NCBI RefSeq assembly: GCF_036231965.1
Contig: NZ_CP109499.1
Span: forward strand, 4,340,001 to 4,404,000
Direction: 5' to 3'
From: Streptomyces sp. NBC_01428
GTDB lineage: Bacteria; Actinomycetota; Actinomycetes; Streptomycetales; Streptomycetaceae
Length of the DNA stretch: 64,000 nucleotides
Below are positions 8,736 through 17,464 of the stretch, in pieces. The translations under genes and the position numbers were made by a program. The notes beneath the pieces are model-generated. The model had not been told where the DNA came from. It worked only from the letters and a program-made list of their open reading frames with translations, and did not search any database. Within the stretch, counting starts at the first letter, position 1. Each line of letters begins with the position of its first letter.

Positions 8736-10460
8736 GTGGCGGACCCGGAAGCGGAAGACCGCAAGCCGCAGTCGGACGAGGCGAGGAAGGCCTTCGGTCC
8801 GTCTGCCGGTCTCGCGGCGCCAGGGTCTGCGGCTGTTGACGAGGACTCGTCGATCACGTCGGAGTTCGCCCTTCCCAAGGGGCTCGCCGGCGCGCAGCAG
8901 CAGCCGGCCGACGCGTCGACCACGTCCGAGTTCTCGGTCCCCCGTGGCCTCGATGTCACGCAGGCGCCGCCGGTCGAGCAGGAGGGCTCGGCGTTCAGCC
9001 TCCCCGCCACGTACAGCGCGCGGCAGGCCCCGCCGGCCTTCACCCCGCCGAACGGCATCCCGTCCGTCAGCCTGACGAAGGACGCCCCTTGGCAGGACCG
9101 GATGCGCACGATGCTGCGCATGCCGGTGACCGAACGGCCGGCGCCCGAGCCCGTCCACAAGGAGGACGATTCGGGGCCGGCCGTCCCGCGCGTGCTCGAC
9201 CTGACGCTGAGGATCGGCGAGCTGCTCCTCGCGGGCGGTGAGGGCGCCGAGGACGTGGAGACGGCGATGTTCGCCGTCTGCCGCTCCTACGGCCTCGACC
9301 GCTGCGAGCCGACCGTCACCTTCACGCTGCTGTCGATCTCGCACCAGCCGTCCCTGGTGGACGACCCGGTGACGGCGTCCCGGACGGTCCGCCGCCGGGG
9401 CACCGACTACACCCGTCTGGCGGCCGTGTACCGGCTCGTGGACGATCTCAGCGACCCGGAGACCGCGATCTCCCTGGAGGAGGCCTACGGGCGCCTCGCG
9501 GAGATGCGCCGCAACCGGCACCCGTACCCCGGATGGGTGCTCACGGCCTCCGGCGGGCTGCTGGCCGGTGCGGCCTCCGTGCTCGTCGGCGGTGACGCGA
9601 TCGTGTTCGTCGCGGCGGCACTCGGCGCGATGCTCGGCGACCGGCTCGCGTGGCTGTGCGCCGGACGCGGACTGCCCGAGTTCTACCAGTTCACCGTCGC
9701 CGCCATGCCGCCCGCCGCGATAGGGGTGGCCCTCACGGTCGCGCACGTCGACGTGAAGGCGTCCGCGGTGATCACCGGTGGGCTCTTCGCCCTGCTGCCG
9801 GGGCGGGCGCTCGTCGCGGGCGTGCAGGACGGTCTGACCGGCTTCTATATCACCGCGTCCGCGCGCCTGCTCGAAGTCATGTACTTCTTCGTCGGCATCG
9901 TCGCCGGTGTCCTCGTCGTGCTGTATTTCGGCGTGAAGCTGGGCGCGGAGCTCAACCCGGACGCGGCGCTGAACATCTCCGAACGGCCGCTGCTGCAGAT
10001 CGCCGCGTCCATGCTGCTGTCGCTGACCTTCGCGGTGCTCCTCCAGCAGGAGCGGTCCACCGTGCTGGCCGTGACCCTCAACGGAGGAGTCGCCTGGTCG
10101 GTGTACGGGGCGATGCACTACGCGGGGGGCATCTCCCCGGTGGCCTCCACGGCCGTCGCCGCGGGCCTGGTCGGGCTCTTCGGGCAGTTGCTGTCGCGCT
10201 ACCGGTTCGCGTCGGCGCTGCCGTACACGACCGCTGCGATCGGGCCGCTGCTGCCCGGTTCGGCCACCTACTTCGGACTGCTGTCGATCGCGCAGAACGA
10301 GGTCGACAAGGGCCTGGTCTCGCTCACGAAGGCGGCGGCCCTGGCGATGGCCATCGCGATCGGCGTGAACCTCGGTTCGGAGATCTCGCGGCTCTTCCTG
10401 CGGCTGCCGGGCGGCTCCGCCGGCGGCCGGCGGGCCGCCAAGCGGACGCGCGGATTCTGA
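8736..10460 (+). CDS. Threonine/serine exporter family membrane protein (ThrE-like)
   Basis: A 574-residue protein with a long hydrophilic, Pro/Ala/Ser-rich N-terminal region (about 150 residues, with a repeated TSEF[AS][LV]P[KR]GL unit), then a cytoplasmic DUF1212 domain (residues about 155-300, containing EDVETAMFAVCRSYGL), and about ten transmembrane helices including the ThrE_2 half. Family members export threonine or serine; the substrate here is not shown. The GTG start at 8736 is chosen because a GGCGGGAG ribosome site precedes it and upstream codons look non-coding. The gene converges on the DedA gene across a hairpin. Confidence 0.87.
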   Translation: MADPEAEDRKPQSDEARKAFGPSAGLAAPGSAAVDEDSSITSEFALPKGLAGAQQQPADASTTSEFSVPRGLDVTQAPPVEQEGSAFSLPATYSARQAPPAFTPPNGIPSVSLTKDAPWQDRMRTMLRMPVTERPAPEPVHKEDDSGPAVPRVLDLTLRIGELLLAGGEGAEDVETAMFAVCRSYGLDRCEPTVTFTLLSISHQPSLVDDPVTASRTVRRRGTDYTRLAAVYRLVDDLSDPETAISLEEAYGRLAEMRRNRHPYPGWVLTASGGLLAGAASVLVGGDAIVFVAAALGAMLGDRLAWLCAGRGLPEFYQFTVAAMPPAAIGVALTVAHVDVKASAVITGGLFALLPGRALVAGVQDGLTGFYITASARLLEVMYFFVGIVAGVLVVLYFGVKLGAELNPDAALNISERPLLQIAASMLLSLTFAVLLQQERSTVLAVTLNGGVAWSVYGAMHYAGGISPVASTAVAAGLVGLFGQLLSRYRFASALPYTTAAIGPLLPGSATYFGLLSIAQNEVDKGLVSLTKAAALAMAIAIGVNLGSEISRLFLRLPGGSAGGRRAAKRTRGF

Positions 10461-10464
10461 GGTC

Positions 10465-10489
10465 CGCGGCCGCCGCGAGGGCGGCCGCG
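10465..10489. terminator. Bidirectional hairpin between convergent genes
   Basis: Perfect 10-bp arms 10465-10474 and 10480-10489 with a 5-nt loop, placed exactly between the ThrE-like stop (10460) and the DedA stop (10495). It could terminate both transcripts. Confidence 0.65.
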
Positions 10490-10494
10490 CGCCG

Positions 10495-11688
10495 TCAGCT
10501 CCGGCCGTTCCCCTGACCGTTCCCCTGGCCGTAGGGGTACTGCTCCGAGCCGTACGGCTGCTGGGAGGGGTCCTGCGGGTACGGGCGACGGCGGCCCTGA
10601 CGCGGGTCGTAACCCTGCTGGGGCTGCTGCTGGGGCTCGTGCTGCTGCTGGGGGCGTCCCTGGTCGTAGCCCTGCTGGTAGCCCTGGTCGTACTGCTGCG
10701 GGTCGTACTGCTGCTGGTCGTAGCCGCCCTGACCCTGGCCGTACTGCTGCTGGTACGGGTCCTGGTACTGCGGCTGCTGGTGCGGGTGGCCGTAGCCCTG
10801 GTTCTGGTTCGCGTACGGGTCCTGGCCGCCCTGGTGGCCGTACGGGTCGTGGCCCTGGTTCTGGTTCTGGTTCTGACCCTGGTGGCCGTACGAACCGTCG
10901 TGGCCGGTGTTCCCGTACGCCTGGCCGTGGCCCTGGTAGCCGTACTGGTCCTGGCCCTCCTGGACCGGCGGTACGCGCAGCGGCCGGGTCGCGTCGTCCA
11001 TGACGGGCGCGGCGGGACGGGTGTGGGCGGCCGGGGGCAGGTCCTGGGCCGGCGGCTGCGGGTTCTTCTTGGCCTTGGACCGGGCGCGCAGGAACTCGAT
11101 GGCGATCGGGACGACCGACACGAGGACGATCAGGATCAGGATCGCCTCGATGTTCTTGTGCACGAACTCGATGTTGCCGAGCCAGGAACCGAGCAGGGTG
11201 ACACCCGCTCCCCACAGGACGCCGCCGATGATGTTGAACGTGATGAAGGAGCGGTACTTCATGCCGCTGACGCCGGCGATGATCGGCGTGAACGTGCGCA
11301 CGATGGGCACGAAGCGGGCCAGCACCAGGGACTTGGGCCCGTACTTCTCGAAGAACTCGTGGGCCTTCACCACGTTCTCCTGCTTGAACAGGCGGGAGTC
11401 CGGGCGGGTGAACAGGGAGGGACCGACCTTCTTGCCGAACAGGTAGCCCGCCTGGTCGCCGAGGATCGCCGCGACGCAGATCAGCAGGATCGCCGCCCAC
11501 AGCGGGAAGTCCAGGGTGCCCGCCGTGATCAGCAGACCGCAGGTGAACAGCAGCGAGTCGCCCGGCAGGAAGAAGCCGATGAGCAGACCGGACTCGGCGA
11601 AGACGATGAGCAGCAGGCCCCAGATGCCGAAGTTGTCCAGGAGCGTGTTCGGATCCAGCCAGCTTGGACCTAGGGCAAGCGTCGTCAC
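10495..11688 (-). CDS. DedA family membrane protein with Gln/Tyr/Gly-rich tail
   Basis: The N-terminal 220 residues are a DedA/SNARE-associated (VTT) membrane domain: re-entrant segment FAESGLLIGFFLPGDSLLF, then GDQAGYLFGKKVGPSLF and the ARFVPIVRTFTPIIAGVSGM signature. Family members act in undecaprenyl-phosphate or lipid translocation. The C-terminal 170 residues are low-complexity Gln/Tyr/Gly/Pro/Asn/Asp, with many QGYD- and QQQY-like units, predicted cytoplasmic and disordered. The GTG at 11688 is chosen because an AGGAGC site lies 9 bp before it and upstream codons look random. The tail repeats leave long CTG/GTA-rich tracts in the DNA. Confidence 0.9.
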   Translation of the reverse strand: MTTLALGPSWLDPNTLLDNFGIWGLLLIVFAESGLLIGFFLPGDSLLFTCGLLITAGTLDFPLWAAILLICVAAILGDQAGYLFGKKVGPSLFTRPDSRLFKQENVVKAHEFFEKYGPKSLVLARFVPIVRTFTPIIAGVSGMKYRSFITFNIIGGVLWGAGVTLLGSWLGNIEFVHKNIEAILILIVLVSVVPIAIEFLRARSKAKKNPQPPAQDLPPAAHTRPAAPVMDDATRPLRVPPVQEGQDQYGYQGHGQAYGNTGHDGSYGHQGQNQNQNQGHDPYGHQGGQDPYANQNQGYGHPHQQPQYQDPYQQQYGQGQGGYDQQQYDPQQYDQGYQQGYDQGRPQQQHEPQQQPQQGYDPRQGRRRPYPQDPSQQPYGSEQYPYGQGNGQGNGRS

Positions 11689-11828
11689 GGTTCCGGGCTC
11701 CTGAGGGGTGAAGGGAGGTGCGGCGGTCCTGTTCGGCCGACCAAAGCTATCAACGCAATGGGTCCACCCCAGGTTCCACCCGTGGCTCCAGGATGCACTG
11801 TGCGCCGACTGGGACAAAGCTGTGAGCC

Positions 11829-12194
11829 ATGGGCATCGAAGAATACGGAGGCGGCCAGGGTCCGCAGTCGGACGTTCTGGTCGTGACGACGAACGACGTA
11901 CCCGGATACCGCGTCGAGCGGGTCATCGGTGAGGTGTTCGGCCTCACCGTGCGCTCGCGTCATCTGGGCAGCCAGATCGGCGCGGGTCTGAAGTCGATGA
12001 TCGGCGGTGAGCTCAAGGGGCTCACCAAGACGCTGGTCGAGACGAGGAACCAGGCCATGGAACGGCTCGTCGAGCAGGCACGCACGCGTGGCGGCAACGG
12101 CGTCCTGATGTTCCGCTTCGACGTGAGCGAGGCGGCGGACGTCGGCACGGAGGTGTGCGCGTACGGGACGGCCGTGGTCCTCGTGAAGGAGTAG
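11829..12194 (+). CDS. YbjQ family protein (heavy-metal-binding-like domain)
   Basis: A 121-residue soluble protein matching the YbjQ/DUF74 family: TTNDVPGYRVERVIGEVFG at the N-terminus, a central amphipathic helix (ETRNQAMERLVEQARTRGGN), and a C-terminal FDVSEAADVGTEVCAYGTAV strand pair. The family forms pentamers; its function is unclear and the heavy-metal name is not well supported. The gene is divergent from the DedA gene and converges on the tipA-like gene. The start ATG at 11829 has only a weak ribosome site. Confidence 0.85.
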   Translation: MGIEEYGGGQGPQSDVLVVTTNDVPGYRVERVIGEVFGLTVRSRHLGSQIGAGLKSMIGGELKGLTKTLVETRNQAMERLVEQARTRGGNGVLMFRFDVSEAADVGTEVCAYGTAVVLVKE

Positions 12195-12303
12195 CGCGAA
12201 CGGCCCGTGCGGGCCGGCACGGGTAAGGGGCGGCCGCCATGGACGGACGCCCCCTACTCCTCTGTCTACGGCCGGTGCGCGCCCGTGGGCGGGCGGCCGG
12301 TCC

Positions 12304-13074
12304 TCACGCGCCGGCCCGGACCGCGTTCGCCGCGATCGCGTCCCTCAGGTGCTCGGCCAGTCCCGGCCGCATGGAGTCGTAGAACTCCTTGAACCGCTCG
12401 TCGGCGACGTACATCTCGCCGAGTCCTCGGTGGATCGCGTAGGTGCAGTCGTAGAACCACCGGGTGATGTGCCGCCGGTGCTCCTCGGCCAGGTCCATGG
12501 CCCGCTCGCCGTCCGGCGGATCACCGGCCTCCATGAGGGCTGCGTACCGCTCGCCCCACGACGCCACCTCCGCCTGCATCCGCTTCCAGTCGTCCTTGGT
12601 GTAGCCGGCCGCACGGCGCTGCGACTCGGCGTAGGTGTCCGTCCCTCCCCAGCGGCGTTCGGCCTCCTCCGCGTGTGCCTCGGGGTCCTTGTCCCCGAAG
12701 ACCTCGAACCTCTCCTCGGGCGTGAGGTTGATGCCCATCGTGCGTGCCTCCATGGCGTGCTCCACGGCCGCCGCCATCTTCTGCAGTCTCTCGATCCGGG
12801 CGGTGAGCAGGTCGTGCTGACGGCGCAGGTGTGTGCGCGGGTCGGCCTTCCCGGTCGCCTGGTCGTCGAGCAGGGCGGCGACCTCGTCGAGCGGGAAGCC
12901 GAGCTCCCGGTAGAACAGGATCTGCTGCAGCCGGTCGAGGTCGGCGTCGTCGTAGCGCCGGTGCCCCGCGTGGCTGCGCCCGCCGGGTGCGAGCAGGCCG
13001 ATCTCGTCGTAGTGGTGCAGCGTGCGCACCGTGATCCCGGCGAAACCGGCGACCTGGCCCACTGAGTAGCTCAA
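12304..13074 (-). CDS. tipA: MerR-family regulator of the TipA type (drug-binding TipAS domain)
   Basis: A 256-residue protein with an N-terminal MerR winged helix (SYSVGQVAGFAGITVRTLHHYDEIGLL), a coiled-coil dimerisation helix to about residue 115, and a C-terminal TipAS domain (WGGTDTYAES, RHITRWFYDCTYAIHRGLGEMYVADERF). TipA of S. lividans binds thiostrepton-like thiopeptides covalently and activates its own promoter. The TTG start at 13074 is chosen because AAGGAG lies 6 bp before it. The in-frame ATG at 13104 falls inside the predicted -10 element, so it cannot be the start. Full-length TipAL is about 253 residues, so the length fits. Confidence 0.9.
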   Translation of the reverse strand: MSYSVGQVAGFAGITVRTLHHYDEIGLLAPGGRSHAGHRRYDDADLDRLQQILFYRELGFPLDEVAALLDDQATGKADPRTHLRRQHDLLTARIERLQKMAAAVEHAMEARTMGINLTPEERFEVFGDKDPEAHAEEAERRWGGTDTYAESQRRAAGYTKDDWKRMQAEVASWGERYAALMEAGDPPDGERAMDLAEEHRRHITRWFYDCTYAIHRGLGEMYVADERFKEFYDSMRPGLAEHLRDAIAANAVRAGA

Positions 13075-13102
13075 CGTCCGCTCCTTCCTCGGTACGCGCT
13101 TC

Positions 13103-13133
13103 ACGATGGGTCCTCACGCCACGTGAGGTGCAA
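13103..13133 (-). promoter_or_regulatory. tipA-type MerR promoter with operator in a 19-bp spacer
   Basis: On the minus strand: -35 TTGCAC (13133-13128), a 19-bp spacer, and -10-like CATCGT (13108-13103). The spacer holds a perfect inverted repeat, 7-bp arms 13112-13118 and 13122-13128 with a 3-bp centre (the right arm also overlaps the -35). A 19-bp spacer with a dyad is the MerR-activator layout, and the arrangement closely resembles the S. lividans tipA promoter as I remember it. Expected start of transcription is near 13096. Confidence 0.8.
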
Positions 13134-13241
13134 GTCCCGGCCCGTCGTCCGGCCCGGGACGCCCCCGGGCGGCCTCTCCCCCGCCGGGCTCCGGCGGCCG
13201 CTCGGGATGTTATGTCCGTTTCACGCACTTAGGGTGAGCCC

Positions 13242-14528
13242 GTGACCGAAGAAGCGGCTCCCCCGGGGCCGGCCCCCTCCGGGGCGATGCGCGCACGGAC
13301 CCTGCTGCCGCTGTTCCTTCCTGCCGTGGTCGTCGGCGCGGTCGCCAGCCTCCTCTTCGTCGGCGTGAGCGAGCTGGCCGAACAGCTCAAGGACGTGCTG
13401 TGGACCACTCTCCCGGACGCGCTCGGCATCGGCGGCTACTCCTCCCTGTGGATGATCGTCATGCTCACCGCCACCGGTGTCCTGGTCGGTCTGGTGGTGT
13501 GGAAGGCACCGGGACACGCGGGCCCCGACCCGGCGACCCTGGGGCTCCAGGCCTCCCCGATGGCCCTCGTGATCCTCCCGGGGCTCCTCGTGGCGACCGC
13601 GCTGATGCTGGCCGGCGGTCCGAGCCTCGGCCCCGAGAACCCGATCATCGCGGTCAACGTGGCGCTGGCGTTCTGGGCGGGCCGCAGGTTCGCGCCCGCC
13701 GCCCCCGGCGAGGTGTGGGTGACCCTGGCCGAGGCCGCGACCATCGGCGCCCTGTTCGGTACGCCGGTGGCGGCGGCGCTGGTCATCTCCGAGGCGCTCG
13801 CCGGGCGCCAGGTGAGGGGCAGGCTGTGGGACAACCTCTTCGCCCCGCTGACGGCGGCTTCGGTGGGCTCGATGACCACGGCGCTGCTCGGCCATTCGAG
13901 CTTCGACCTCGATCTGCCCCCGCTCGGCGATCCCGGCTGGGCCGACGTCCTGTCCGCGCTGGTGATCGCCTCCGCGGCGGCCGTGCTGGGCATGGCCGCG
14001 GTCTACGTCTTCCCCTACGTCCACAAGGTCTTCTCGCGCCTGCGTCGCCCCATGGTGGCGCTTCCCGTCGGCGGGCTCGTCCTCGGCCTGCTCGGCTGTC
14101 TGGGCGGCTCCCTGACGCTGTTCAAGGGCCTGGACCAGGTCGCCGAGCTGGCCAGGAACCCCGACGGCTACTCGGCGGGCCGGCTCGCGCTGATGACCGT
14201 GGTGAAGCTGGCCGCGCTGGTGATCGCGGCGTCCTGCGGCTTCCGCGGCGGCCGCATCTTCCCGGCCGTGTTCGCGGGCGCCGCGTTCGGCCTGTGCGCC
14301 CACGCACTCGTTCCCTCGGTCCCGGCCTCGCTGGGACTGGCCGCCGGAGTCCTGGGCACGCTCCTCGCGATCACCCGGCAGGGCTGGGTGAGCCTGTTCA
14401 CCGCCGCCGTTCTGGTGTCCTCGCCCTCGATCATCGCCCTTCTGTGCATCGCCTCCCTGCCGGCCTGGCTGCTGGTGACGGGCCGGCCCCAGATGCAGCT
14501 GCGCGAGGACGGGACCGCGATCCGATGA
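13242..14528 (+). CDS. ClC-type chloride channel/ion channel protein
   Basis: A 428-residue polytopic membrane protein of the voltage-gated chloride channel/antiporter superfamily. Selectivity-filter-like segments are seen: GGPSLGPENP (canonical G[K/R]EGP) in the first half and FRGGRIFPAVFAGAAFG (GxFxP) in the second. The change from GPEGP-like to GPENP suggests a divergent branch. About ten hydrophobic helices are visible. The start is GTG at 13242. Whether it is a channel or an H+/Cl- exchanger cannot be told. It is followed on the same strand by glutamate decarboxylase, an acid-stress enzyme; ClC exchangers and Gad cooperate in enterobacterial acid resistance, so a shared role is an inference. 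Confidence 0.85.
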   Translation: MTEEAAPPGPAPSGAMRARTLLPLFLPAVVVGAVASLLFVGVSELAEQLKDVLWTTLPDALGIGGYSSLWMIVMLTATGVLVGLVVWKAPGHAGPDPATLGLQASPMALVILPGLLVATALMLAGGPSLGPENPIIAVNVALAFWAGRRFAPAAPGEVWVTLAEAATIGALFGTPVAAALVISEALAGRQVRGRLWDNLFAPLTAASVGSMTTALLGHSSFDLDLPPLGDPGWADVLSALVIASAAAVLGMAAVYVFPYVHKVFSRLRRPMVALPVGGLVLGLLGCLGGSLTLFKGLDQVAELARNPDGYSAGRLALMTVVKLAALVIAASCGFRGGRIFPAVFAGAAFGLCAHALVPSVPASLGLAAGVLGTLLAITRQGWVSLFTAAVLVSSPSIIALLCIASLPAWLLVTGRPQMQLREDGTAIR

Positions 14529-14609
14529 CCCGATCCGTGAACCGCGGGAGTGCCCGCATCCGATGAACGAAGGGGACACTCCGTCCCGCAGACCGATGGG
14601 AGAAGACCC

Positions 14610-16016
14610 ATGGCGCTCCACAAGGGCCACCAGGCGCACGAAGAGAGCCCGATGTCCGTCAACCCGTTCTACGGGGAGACCAACCCGGTCAGCGGCATGG
14701 TCGAGGCGCCGCCGAAGCACCGCCTCCCGGACGGCCCGCTGCCGCCCACCACGGCGCTCCAGATCGTGCACGACGAGCTGATGCTGGACGGGAACTCCCG
14801 GCTGAACCTCGCCACCTTCGTCACCACCTGGATGGAACCGCAGGCGGGGATGCTGATGGCGGAGTGCCGCGACAAGAACATGATCGACAAGGACGAGTAC
14901 CCGCGCACGGCCGAGCTGGAGCGGCGCTGCGTGGCGATGCTCGCCGAGCTGTGGCACGCGCCGGACCCCTCCGCGACGGTCGGCTGTTCGACGACCGGGT
15001 CGAGCGAGGCGTGCATGCTCGCCGGCATGGCGCTGAAGCGGCGCTGGACGCAGCGCAACGCCGACCGCTACCCCGGCGCGCGGCCCAACCTGGTGATGGG
15101 GGTGAACGTCCAGGTCTGCTGGGACAAGTTCTGCAACTTCTGGGAGGTCGAGGCCCGCCAGGTCCCCATGGAGGGCGACCGGTTCCATCTCGACCCCCAG
15201 GCGGCGGCCGAGCTGTGCGACGAGAACACCATCGGGGTCGTCGGCATCCTCGGCTCCACCTTCGACGGGTCGTACGAGCCGATCCAGGAGCTGTGCGAGG
15301 CGCTGGACGCCCTCCAGGAGCGCACGGGCCTCGACATCCCCGTCCATGTCGACGGCGCGTCCGGCGCGATGGTCGCGCCCTTCATCGACGAGGACCTCGT
15401 CTGGGACTTCCGGCTGCCGCGGGTGGCGTCGATCAACACCTCGGGCCACAAGTACGGCCTGGTGTACCCGGGCGTCGGCTGGGCGCTCTGGCGGACCCCC
15501 GAGGACCTGCCCGAGGAGCTGGTGTTCCGGGTGAACTACCTGGGCGGCGACATGCCGACCTTCGCGCTCAACTTCTCGCGCCCCGGAGCGCAGGTCGCCG
15601 CGCAGTACTACACGTTCCTGCGGCTGGGCCGCGAGGGCTACCGGACGGTGCAGCAGACGACCCGGGACGTGGCACGAGGTCTGGCCGAACGGGTCGACTG
15701 CCTGGGCGACTTCCGGCTCATCACCCGGGGCGACGAGCTGCCGGTGTTCGCCTTCACGACGACGCCGGACATCACCTCGTACGACGTGTTCGACGTGTCC
15801 CGGCGCATGCGCGAGAGCGGCTGGCTGATCCCGGCGTACACGTTCCCCGAGAACCGGCAGGACCTGTCGGTGCTGCGGGTGGTGTGCCGCAACGGCTTCA
15901 CCTCCGACCTGGCCGAGCTGTTCATCGACGACCTGAAGCGGCTGCTGCCCGAACTGCGCGCCCAGTCCGCCCCGTTGACCCGGGACAAGAGCGCGGCGAC
16001 CAGCTTCCACCACTAG
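14610..16016 (+). CDS. gadB: Glutamate decarboxylase
   Basis: PLP enzyme converting L-glutamate to GABA and CO2 while consuming a proton. The 468-residue protein has the PLP lysine in INTSGHKYGLVYPGVGW, the upstream HVDGASGAMVAPF aspartate motif, and GCSTTGSSEACMLAGMALK for phosphate binding. The start ATG at 14610 follows GGGAGAAG by about 5 bp. It is 81 bp downstream of the ClC gene, possibly co-transcribed. No GABA transaminase neighbour is seen; an aldehyde dehydrogenase lies 1.4 kb beyond on the other strand. Confidence 0.94.
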   Translation: MALHKGHQAHEESPMSVNPFYGETNPVSGMVEAPPKHRLPDGPLPPTTALQIVHDELMLDGNSRLNLATFVTTWMEPQAGMLMAECRDKNMIDKDEYPRTAELERRCVAMLAELWHAPDPSATVGCSTTGSSEACMLAGMALKRRWTQRNADRYPGARPNLVMGVNVQVCWDKFCNFWEVEARQVPMEGDRFHLDPQAAAELCDENTIGVVGILGSTFDGSYEPIQELCEALDALQERTGLDIPVHVDGASGAMVAPFIDEDLVWDFRLPRVASINTSGHKYGLVYPGVGWALWRTPEDLPEELVFRVNYLGGDMPTFALNFSRPGAQVAAQYYTFLRLGREGYRTVQQTTRDVARGLAERVDCLGDFRLITRGDELPVFAFTTTPDITSYDVFDVSRRMRESGWLIPAYTFPENRQDLSVLRVVCRNGFTSDLAELFIDDLKRLLPELRAQSAPLTRDKSAATSFHH

Positions 16017-16069
16017 GGCGGCCCCGGGGCGGGTCGTCCACGCTCAGCCGGTGGCGCGGTCGTGACGGG

Positions 16070-16711
16070 TCAGCGGGTGTCCTCCGGGTGCCGCTCGCCC
16101 GTCGCGTACGGGTTCTCCTCGCCCTCCGCGAGGACCCCGACGAACGGCGCGCCCTCCCCCGCGAAGGTGTACGCGCCGGCCTCGACGCGGGAGATCAGAC
16201 CGCGGGTCCACGCCGCGTCGGCATCGGCGGAGTGGACCCACAGGTTCATGATCTCCCCGATGTGGCCGAGCTGTTCCGGGCCGTCCTCGGGCACATAGTG
16301 CCCGGTCACCGCCGCCCGCCACTCCTCGATCCTCCCGATCCGCTCCTTCAGGAGGGACAGGGCCTCCTCCCGCGGGAGGTCGACCATGAAGCCGATCCCC
16401 GCCGACCGCACGTCCATCTTCTGGTCGTACGCCGTCAGGGACGCCCGCAGCAGCGCCAGGAACTCCGCGGTGCCGCTGTCCGTGATCTCGTACTCGGTGC
16501 GGGGCGGGCCGCCGGCCGTGGACGGCGCGATCTCGTGGGCGTGCAGCAAGCCCTGCTTGGCCATCTGCTTGAGCGCGTGGTAGATCGAGCCGGGTTTGGC
16601 GTTGGACCACTCGTGCGCGCCCCAGTACTCCAGGTCGTTGCGCACCTGGTAGCCGTGGGCCCGCCCGTGCTGGCGTACCGCGCCGAGCACGAGGAGACGG
16701 ATCGCTGACAT
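16070..16711 (-). CDS. PadR family transcriptional regulator
   Basis: A 213-residue regulator with an N-terminal winged helix (SAIRLLVLGAVRQHGRAHGYQVRNDL ... PGSIYHALKQMAKQGLL), the beta-wing (GPPRTEYEITDSGTAEF) and a C-terminal helical dimerisation domain of the Vir_act_alpha_C type. PadR proteins repress detoxification or transporter genes in response to small molecules. It is convergent with gadB and 22 bp downstream of the DinB gene on the same strand, so the two are likely one transcript. Confidence 0.87.
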   Translation of the reverse strand: MSAIRLLVLGAVRQHGRAHGYQVRNDLEYWGAHEWSNAKPGSIYHALKQMAKQGLLHAHEIAPSTAGGPPRTEYEITDSGTAEFLALLRASLTAYDQKMDVRSAGIGFMVDLPREEALSLLKERIGRIEEWRAAVTGHYVPEDGPEQLGHIGEIMNLWVHSADADAAWTRGLISRVEAGAYTFAGEGAPFVGVLAEGEENPYATGERHPEDTR

Positions 16712-16733
16712 GCCGCCCAGCCTAGGCGCGGTG

Positions 16734-17303
16734 TCAGCCCCAGGAGGTGCCCCGCTCCTGTGCGACCAGCTCGAAGGCCGTCCTCCCGTCCAGCGACTCG
16801 CGGATGATGTCGGCGTGGCCCGCGTGCCGGGCCGTCTCGCGGATCAGGTGGAGGGCCACCCACCGCATCGACACGCGTCCCTCGGGCGGGAACCAGGGGT
16901 CGGCCGGGAGCGCGAAGGTCGCGTCGAGACTCGGCACCGAGCGCAGGAACGCGTCGGTCTCGGCGGCGACCTTCTCCCAGTACGCGAGCTGGGAGGCGAC
17001 GGTCTCGCCCTCGACCAGCACGAAGCACTCGTGCCAGTTCGACTCGTCCCGCCGCACGGCGGGGGCCTCGCCCCGGGCGCGGGCGATCCACCCCTGCTCG
17101 ACCTCGGCGACATGCTTGAGCAGCCCGGACAGGGACAGTTCGCTCGCGCTCGGCCGGCTCGCGGCCTGCTCCTCGGTGAGTCCGAGCAGCGCCCGGCGGA
17201 CACCGCCCCGCTGCTCCTCGATGAAGGCGAGCAGCGCACCGCGCTCGTCGCCCCGTTCCTCGGCTCCCACGTGCGTGACCATGAACGGCCCCTCTCGTCC
17301 CAT
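16734..17303 (-). CDS. DinB family protein
   Basis: A 189-residue DinB/DUF664 four-helix bundle with the three metal-ligand histidines of the family: LLKHVAEVEQGW, the central NWHECF, and HLIRETARHAGHADIIRE. Family members are metal-dependent thiol S-transferases (mycothiol or bacillithiol) or of unknown activity; actinomycetes use mycothiol. Starts at 17303 and at codon 8 (17282, MVTHVGAEE) are both possible; each has a purine-rich site. It is followed closely by the PadR gene. Confidence 0.85.
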   Translation of the reverse strand: MGREGPFMVTHVGAEERGDERGALLAFIEEQRGGVRRALLGLTEEQAASRPSASELSLSGLLKHVAEVEQGWIARARGEAPAVRRDESNWHECFVLVEGETVASQLAYWEKVAAETDAFLRSVPSLDATFALPADPWFPPEGRVSMRWVALHLIRETARHAGHADIIRESLDGRTAFELVAQERGTSWG

Positions 17304-17335
17304 CGGGTCCTTCTGCCTGACACCGATGGACGCTA

Positions 17336-17372
17336 CGGGCCCTTGCGGTCAGGTTCTGTCCGCAAGGGCCCG
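17336..17372 (-). terminator. Hairpin downstream of aldehyde dehydrogenase
   Basis: Perfect 13-bp arms 17336-17348 and 17360-17372 with an 11-nt loop, between the aldehyde dehydrogenase stop (17465) and the DinB start. Confidence 0.7.
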
Positions 17373-17464
17373 AGTGCGCGAGAAGGGGGCGAGGACCGTC
17401 TCGGCGGTCGCGAGGGGACGTTCCCCTCCGGCTGCCGGAGGCCGTCAGGAGCCGTCAGGAGCCC

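Noticed and set aside
10600..10990. Repeated CTGCTGGTCGTA-like units resembling a short repeat array
   Set aside because: These are codons for Gln/Tyr/Gly repeats of the DedA tail, not a CRISPR array; units are uneven and there are no spacers.
13221..16013. 930-codon minus-strand frame across the ClC and gadB genes
   Set aside because: Spans two well-supported plus-strand genes and encodes His/Arg/Gly-rich sequence with no domain.
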